This document shows positions 22,453-27,671 of a DNA stretch of 27,671 nucleotides, piece after piece. Each line of letters starts with the position of its first letter. The first letter of the stretch is position 1. Location: assembly GCA_905397405.1 (NCBI GenBank), contig CAJPVJ010000341.1, positions 1 to 27,671 of the forward strand, in the 5' to 3' direction. The position numbers were made by a program, and so were the translations under genes. The notes under the pieces are model-generated. The model was not told the DNA's origin. It ran no database searches and saw nothing but the letters and a program-made list of their open reading frames with translations. The stretch is from Oppiella nova (lineage: Eukaryota; Arthropoda; Arachnida; Sarcoptiformes; Oppiidae).

Positions 22453-25360
22453 TCGTGAGAGACTCGTGACAAACACTAAGTAAACGAAACTATCATTAAG
22501 AAACCTCTTAACACGTTTACAATACCATATATGACATTCACGTATATTGTGTGGTAACGAAAACTGATTATTTGCGTGCGCTGATATCTGAGAAATATTT
22601 ATGAAGTATCGCAAGTAGTGGTGAATTCCCGGCCCTATTGTAGCGCTGGTAGTGTTTTTGGTCGACCGCTGAATACAAAGAGCATTTATTTTTTGTTGCT
22701 ATACTCATGAGAACAAAAAAGCATTAGTATTAGCATTGATGCCGGAGTTTGGCTGGAGTTTTAGACTACTTTCCACTGTTTTTGACTGAGACTGACTGGG
22801 GCTGACTGTGGCTGACTGTGATGGATCTACACTCCAACCTATCCTGATATGACAGGCCAGCACCCGATATAATGCACCAATATATTCACATGTTTTATGT
22901 ATATTATATAAATCATTGTTAGCGTCTCTAAACAAAATTTCTGTTATTCTTTAAACAAATATATAGACACACATTATGCATACTCTTATAGTTATTATTT
23001 TTAAATTTTATACATAACACTCATTCAAAGCATGAATTATTGAAATATTTAGAAACTTAAAAACAAATATCAAATATTCTAAAAATAATTGATTTGTATC
23101 AAATATATTCTGTATATTATATTATAATAGTACACAGTAAGTTAAACTCGCATTTAATAAATAGATATACAGTAGAAGGTGTTTAGTTTGAAAGTTATAA
23201 ATTAGTATATAATTATGTAGAAATGTGATTAATTGACATTTAAGTAATTATATCTTGAAATATGATATATTTGACTCTTTAGTATTTTATTTATATAAAA
23301 TTTTTGATTTTTGAATATTTTATCTTAACTTTGGAAAACTTAGTTTGAAATATATATATAAAACATAAAACTAGTTTAATGAAACTTATATTTGACAACA
23401 AATATACCAACCTTTGATTTGTCTCTAATAGAGACCAATTATTGTGTCAAATGTTAGTCGAAAATGTATTTTATATCAAAAAGAAGTTTCAAAAACTAGT
23501 TTAACAGTCAATTATTTGCATAGAAATTCTGTAATAATAGCATATAATAACAGTAAATGAGTGAATTATCATAGTATATATCGTAATAAGAATTCTTATT
23601 TCACTCAAAAATTTCACTGTCTGTCAGCTTTTGTAAATATTTTTATAACGCAATTCATTCAATGTTTGGTAATCTTACTACAGGTGATTATCATTCAAAT
23701 AAAATATTATATTAATTTTAGTTTTATCTTATCAAAAAAATAAATCATGTACTAATTTTTTGTTAATTTTAAAATTTTTGCAGTGATTGAAAGTAACAAG
23801 TTTATTTTAAATTTTTTTACCTTTAAACTAAATATTTTTCTTTATACTGTAAAAACTTTTCAAAAACTTGCAAGAAAATATAGTAAAAATTAAAACTACA
23901 AAACTAATGAGCGTAACTTTAAATCTGTATTTGAATGAAAACTATAACATTGGTATCAATTGAAAAGGGAGTCGAGAGGGCATTAAGCGGCGAATGCAAT
24001 GGTCTGCACCTGATATACACAGTTATGCTTCAGTTGAATGAATTTTGTTGGGAAACATGAGATGTAATACGAGTTGTATTGTTAGCACAAATCAAATGCT
24101 AATATAGCAGTGCATACCTAATACCGGCTTCAGATCCGTAAGGTGTGCGCCCGTAAACAGCGTAACCAATAAGTTATATGCATGTGATCTGCAATTTATT
24201 CATTCAAAACTAGAGTCAAAAGTATTGCACAATTGATCAGCACTGATGGTGATGGTGGTGATGGCTGTGCTGCACCTGCACCTACATGTCCGCTTTCATG
24301 CATAAGGGAAATCAAGTCAATGCTCAAAGACAGTGACTGCCAAACCACTAAAAGGCCCACAATTGTGACATACATGCATATATCCAATATCCAGGTGCAA
24401 ACATTATTAAATGAAATGGAAATCTGTTCACAAAAAAAGCTCATTTTGCCTATAGTTGATGCACAGCCTATGGGTTTGGTTTATGTTTGGGTCCGTTTCC
24501 GTTATTAGACTTTTTGCATATTAACGGCAGTATTACTGATATTATTACATAAAAAAGCCAAAGGATGACCTCTTTTCTGACCTTTTATGGGAACAATCAT
24601 TTGCATCGTTATTGTTATGCTTTCTCTCTCAACCGTTTCGTTCATATTATTTGTTAATTATATTATAATGCATTCAATAATTATATTTTAAGCACAAAGT
24701 ATTTGACGACAAATACACTGTTTGGAAATTGACTGCTGACATACAGTACACCCAAATATATGATATTAACTGACTTTTGATATAATTTTAGAATTGTTTT
24801 TCGATTAGAAAGTAATGAAATTTTTAAAAATGTTGATTCTTTGAAATTGAATGAAATATAGGTTAACCGTCTACCTTGCTTACTAAAGTAGCTAGTGTTT
24901 AATTCTAGCATATATTTTTTAATATTTAGAACAAATATTTGTACCGCATAAGAAATTTTGTAATTACCGTAAATTAATATTATAAATTTACTATTTATTA
25001 ATTTATAAATAATATTTTACTATTCTTATTTAATAGTTTATAATAAAATTTTCTAAAACATTCTTTAAATCTTAAGATCATACACAGTATACGATACTTA
25101 TATAGTGAACTTGTGTGAAAAATATTGAATGAATAGTAATTTTTGAAATGTTGGCATAAGTAGTGTGATGTGTAGAGTGGAGGCATTATATAATATGATA
25201 TAATGTGTTGCATTTTGTGTAGAGTAATAGAGAGCGCAAATCAATAAGTGGTCTTCTTTTGAGTAATTCATTTGCATTTAGAAAACTTCTATCTCTAATG
25301 AAATAAGTGAAAACTCATGTTCTCTGCTATGAGTGCTCTCTCCATAACAGTTCACTCTAT
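22453..25360. other. Intergenic DNA, no gene recognised
   Basis: A GC-richer part at 24120-24300 includes GATGGT-type trinucleotide runs (24243-24266), a CAGCACTG octamer at 24238-24245 and an ATG-less open frame (24233-24508 +). 22980-23950 and 24660-25200 are very AT-rich. ORFs at 22366-22614 and 22705-22935 (-) have no homology, and the former merely re-reads repeat copy B. Confidence 0.45.
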
Positions 25361-25706
25361 AAACTATAAGACAGACCTTATATGAGATATATTTTTGGCA
25401 AATACTCCACACGCGAAACGAATAAATAGAAAATACAATTTATAGAGACCTGACTCTAACGGTCTCATGACTGAACATTGCAACCTATCATAAGACAACC
25501 GACTCTAATGTCAACTAAAGTAAACACCAAAATATACTTTTATAATCATTTATAAATCACATTCAATGGCTCTAAACATCTCCACTCTCTCGCATCCAAT
25601 CATAAATGCATTATAGTTTGTATCCGATATACAGTGCACTACAGTCTCTCCATATGAGATGAGTTGTTAATCTTGAAAAGCCAGTCTCCATGCAAAACAT
25701 ATCTCC

Positions 25707-25767
25707 GGTGATAAACCACTTGATGACCACTACTATATATTATAAATACTGTATGTGGTTTATCACC
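25707..25767. repeat. Perfect 13-bp inverted repeat, 35-nt spacer
   Basis: GGTGATAAACCAC (25707-25719) is exactly complementary to GTGGTTTATCACC (25755-25767), with an AT-rich 35-nt loop. It lies in a segment where CTATAAGACA-like words recur (25364, 25790, 25815). Confidence 0.75.
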
Positions 25768-25869
25768 CGTAATGCTCGTGGTGACTTTCTATAAGACACT
25801 TAGAGAAAAGTAGTCTATAAGACAGCACTGGTTTTATAGACTTACAACTGGACTATACTGTCAATTACA

Positions 25870-27400
25870 AACTTTTACAGTAACATTTTATTGAAATTAT
25901 CATTTATAAATACTTTAAAAGATTTAAACAAATAATTCTACATGTTTGATTACTATAAAATAAATGTTAAGATAAATTACAAATGTTTTTATTTTTATAA
26001 TTAATTTCTATTCTATATAAATTTATTAACAATCAAAATACTAACAAGTATTTTAGCAAAATAAGATATAAATAAAATAATTTATTATTTAAGTTTTTTG
26101 ATCATTTAAACTACATTTAAATTTAGAAATATGTAAGTAGAAATTCATTAAAAGTACAACTGTATTTCAAAAAGTTAAATAAAAATATTTTTCAATAAAT
26201 ACAATATTGCTACAGAATTTAAATTTAAAATAGTACATTTCCACTTTATACATTCAATTAATATTTTACTTAAATAAATTGTATACAACTTATTTAAAAA
26301 TTAATATGGATTTGCTTTTAGACCTATAAAACACAATTTGTACAAAATTAAATAAGTTTGTATATAATTTGAATGTATCTCAATAAATATTGTACTTTGT
26401 TATTAATATATAATAAGTCTAAATACAGGATTTAATATTTTAAACTAATACTGGTTGTATTAAATTGACTAATTTTGGAACAAATAAAACTCATTAAAAA
26501 ATTTATTAATGTGTTAAATTGTTGAATATTTCTATTAGTAATAATTATAATTAATTTTCATAATTAAGAAAATATTTCAAAGAATAATAGCCACTACGGT
26601 ATTTATAAATTGAAAGCATACATGTACAATTCTTACAATTCATTTAGGGATTACTTTTTAAGTTGTGTTTAGTTAAAGAAAAACTTTGATAAAGTGCAGT
26701 AGTTATGTGTCATCTATTGGTTGGAAGTGAAAATAAATTCTGTTCATTTCATTATACAGTAATACAGAATATTTGCCTACATTAGAATTTGGTATCATTT
26801 TTGTATAGAAATCATATCAATAATCGAACCAATCAACTGATAAATTATGTATAAATGCCTAATGTTCAATATGAATTATAATTATAATAGACTCTGAATG
26901 TTAGTTGGACAAACTTAAAATATTAATAAAGATTCACTATAAGTTAAAAAAATAATTTGAGATGCTTTTTTCAATAACTTATTATTATATCAGATAAATG
27001 GGTGGAAAGTATTAGAAATCATTGAAAAGACAAATTGCATTAAAAGGTCGCGCCCAGGACAAAAAAATCATGTTGTAATTAAACTTACTATCTCTACCTG
27101 GTGTGCTATAAGAATATCGTGGTCAAGAATATTAGCTTTGTTAATTTGTGATATTCAGTTTTTAAGTGACAAGTTTATACAAACCAATATGGATATTAAT
27201 TACCATAGAAAGAAATTTTTATGTACTGAACAAAGTTTAAGTTAATTTACTTCATCAAGAATAGTGCATATTAATAGTATACTATTTATATAATTTTATA
27301 ATCAACTTGGTATAAATAAACAATTCATTCATAGTTTTAATTTATTTAATCAAAATCATTAAATATATACAGGTAATAATAATTGTTATTCTTGTATTAA
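25870..27400. other. AT-rich 3' flank of the olfactomedin gene
   Basis: Extremely AT-rich with no ORF of note. The part nearest 27400 may be 3' untranslated sequence of the minus-strand gene. Confidence 0.5.
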
Positions 27401-27407
27401 AGAGTAT

Positions 27408-27413
27408 TTTATT
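27408..27413 (-). terminator. Candidate poly(A) signal
   Basis: AATAAA on the minus strand, 92 nt beyond the stop codon of the olfactomedin gene. Another lies at 27341-27346. In AT-rich DNA such hexamers are common, so the choice is uncertain. Confidence 0.3.
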
Positions 27414-27504
27414 TCATTATTAAAATTTTCAAAATCTTTTGAATATAATTTAAGTTAAAAATATTAAATAAATATTTTTTTACACAAATTTTATCAAATT
27501 AAAC

Positions 27505-27671
27505 TCAAAATGTATTATCTGCATCATCGGAGTCATTATCAAGGTTATTGATATCAATGGACTCATTAAAACGTACTGGGTACTCTAATTGATTCCCTTT
27601 ATCCCAAGTGTACAGCTTCTGGTACTTAGGATTATATGATATGAAGTTTGTTTGACTGAAAGGGTTCGTGA
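27505..27671 (-). CDS. Olfactomedin-domain protein, C-terminal end (partial)
   Basis: Read from 27669 on the minus strand, 54 codons precede TGA (27507-27505). Residues 9-34 (NFISYNPKYQKLY, then TWDKGNQLEYPVRF) match the last strands of an olfactomedin propeller, which in the family reads like YNPxxxxLYxWDxGxxxxYxVxF. Such proteins are secreted or membrane-anchored matrix and synaptic adhesion proteins. From memory the NPF…YNPK…LYTWDKG pattern is nearest to gliomedin/colmedin types, but noelin or latrophilin-type contexts cannot be excluded from the tail alone. After the domain there is a 20-residue acidic tail rich in Asp and Asn. The open frame runs off the window edge. CCCTTTCAG at 27663-27655 resembles an acceptor, but the frame upstream of it still fits the domain. 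The frame was too short for the supplied length cut-off but is convincing by motif. It is the nearest gene upstream of svp and is transcribed in the same direction. Confidence 0.87.
   Translation of the reverse strand, partial: TNPFSQTNFISYNPKYQKLYTWDKGNQLEYPVRFNESIDINNLDNDSDDADNTF

Noticed and set aside
21904-22614. Two minus-strand ORFs (21904-22116, 22366-22614) sharing a nearly identical C-terminal peptide, LLFPDYYILPVCLAPKSHWC
   Set aside because: The shared peptide comes from the 205-bp duplication, and the upstream parts differ completely. There is no evidence of a conserved coding exon.
24233-24508. 91-codon plus-strand open frame
   Set aside because: It begins with TTG, overlaps an antisense ORF (24196-24444), is seeded by GATGGT repeats, and has no recognisable domain.
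25707-25767. Hairpin as a microRNA precursor
   Set aside because: The stem is only 13 bp with a 35-nt loop, too short for a standard precursor, and the arms match no microRNA I know. Kept only as an inverted repeat.

Overview
The window is AT-rich, gene-poor eukaryotic nuclear DNA, almost certainly from an arthropod. The only two stretches with recognisable protein homology are both on the minus strand, at the two ends. At the left end is one exon with the complete two-zinc-finger DNA-binding domain of a COUP-TF / seven-up (NR2F) nuclear receptor. Its fingers match the arthropod form more closely than the vertebrate form (recalled, not searched). A chelicerate such as an acariform mite would fit, but the window alone does not prove this. 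At the right edge is the last ~54 codons of an olfactomedin-domain protein that continues beyond the window.

Layout. 1-1531 is the 5' part of the svp intron that follows the DNA-binding-domain exon. 1532-1895 is the svp first coding exon, with a clean AG|GTATGA donor and an in-frame second donor 15 nt further on. 1896-3400 is the near upstream flank of svp; its GC is higher than the flank beyond it, and it holds an in-frame upstream ORF. 3400-27400 is about 24 kb without a recognisable gene: very AT-rich DNA broken up by ten GA/TC microsatellites, several short GC-richer islands (9180-9250, 10785-10935, 12790-13000, 13641-13790, 21200-22000, 24120-24300), perfect inverted repeats and two G-quadruplex-type motifs. 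Around 21.8-22.5 kb there is a recent composite duplication. Two 205-bp direct copies flank an exact copy of a segment from 17.0 kb, with the join at a TC tract. 27505-27671 is the olfactomedin gene's 3' coding end, with possible poly(A) signals below it.

The two genes are tandem on the minus strand. The long gap is therefore both the 3' flank of the olfactomedin gene and the 5' flank of seven-up, the usual place for the cis-regulation of a developmental transcription factor. No tRNA, rRNA, CRISPR array, transposase or reverse transcriptase was recognised. Nearly all listed ORFs outside the two genes look like chance: several lack an ATG and many are driven by GA/TC tracts. The most checkable leads are the tandem in-frame donor in svp, the mosaic duplication at 21.8-22.5 kb, the two 13-bp perfect inverted repeats, and the over-represented CAGCACTG octamer.
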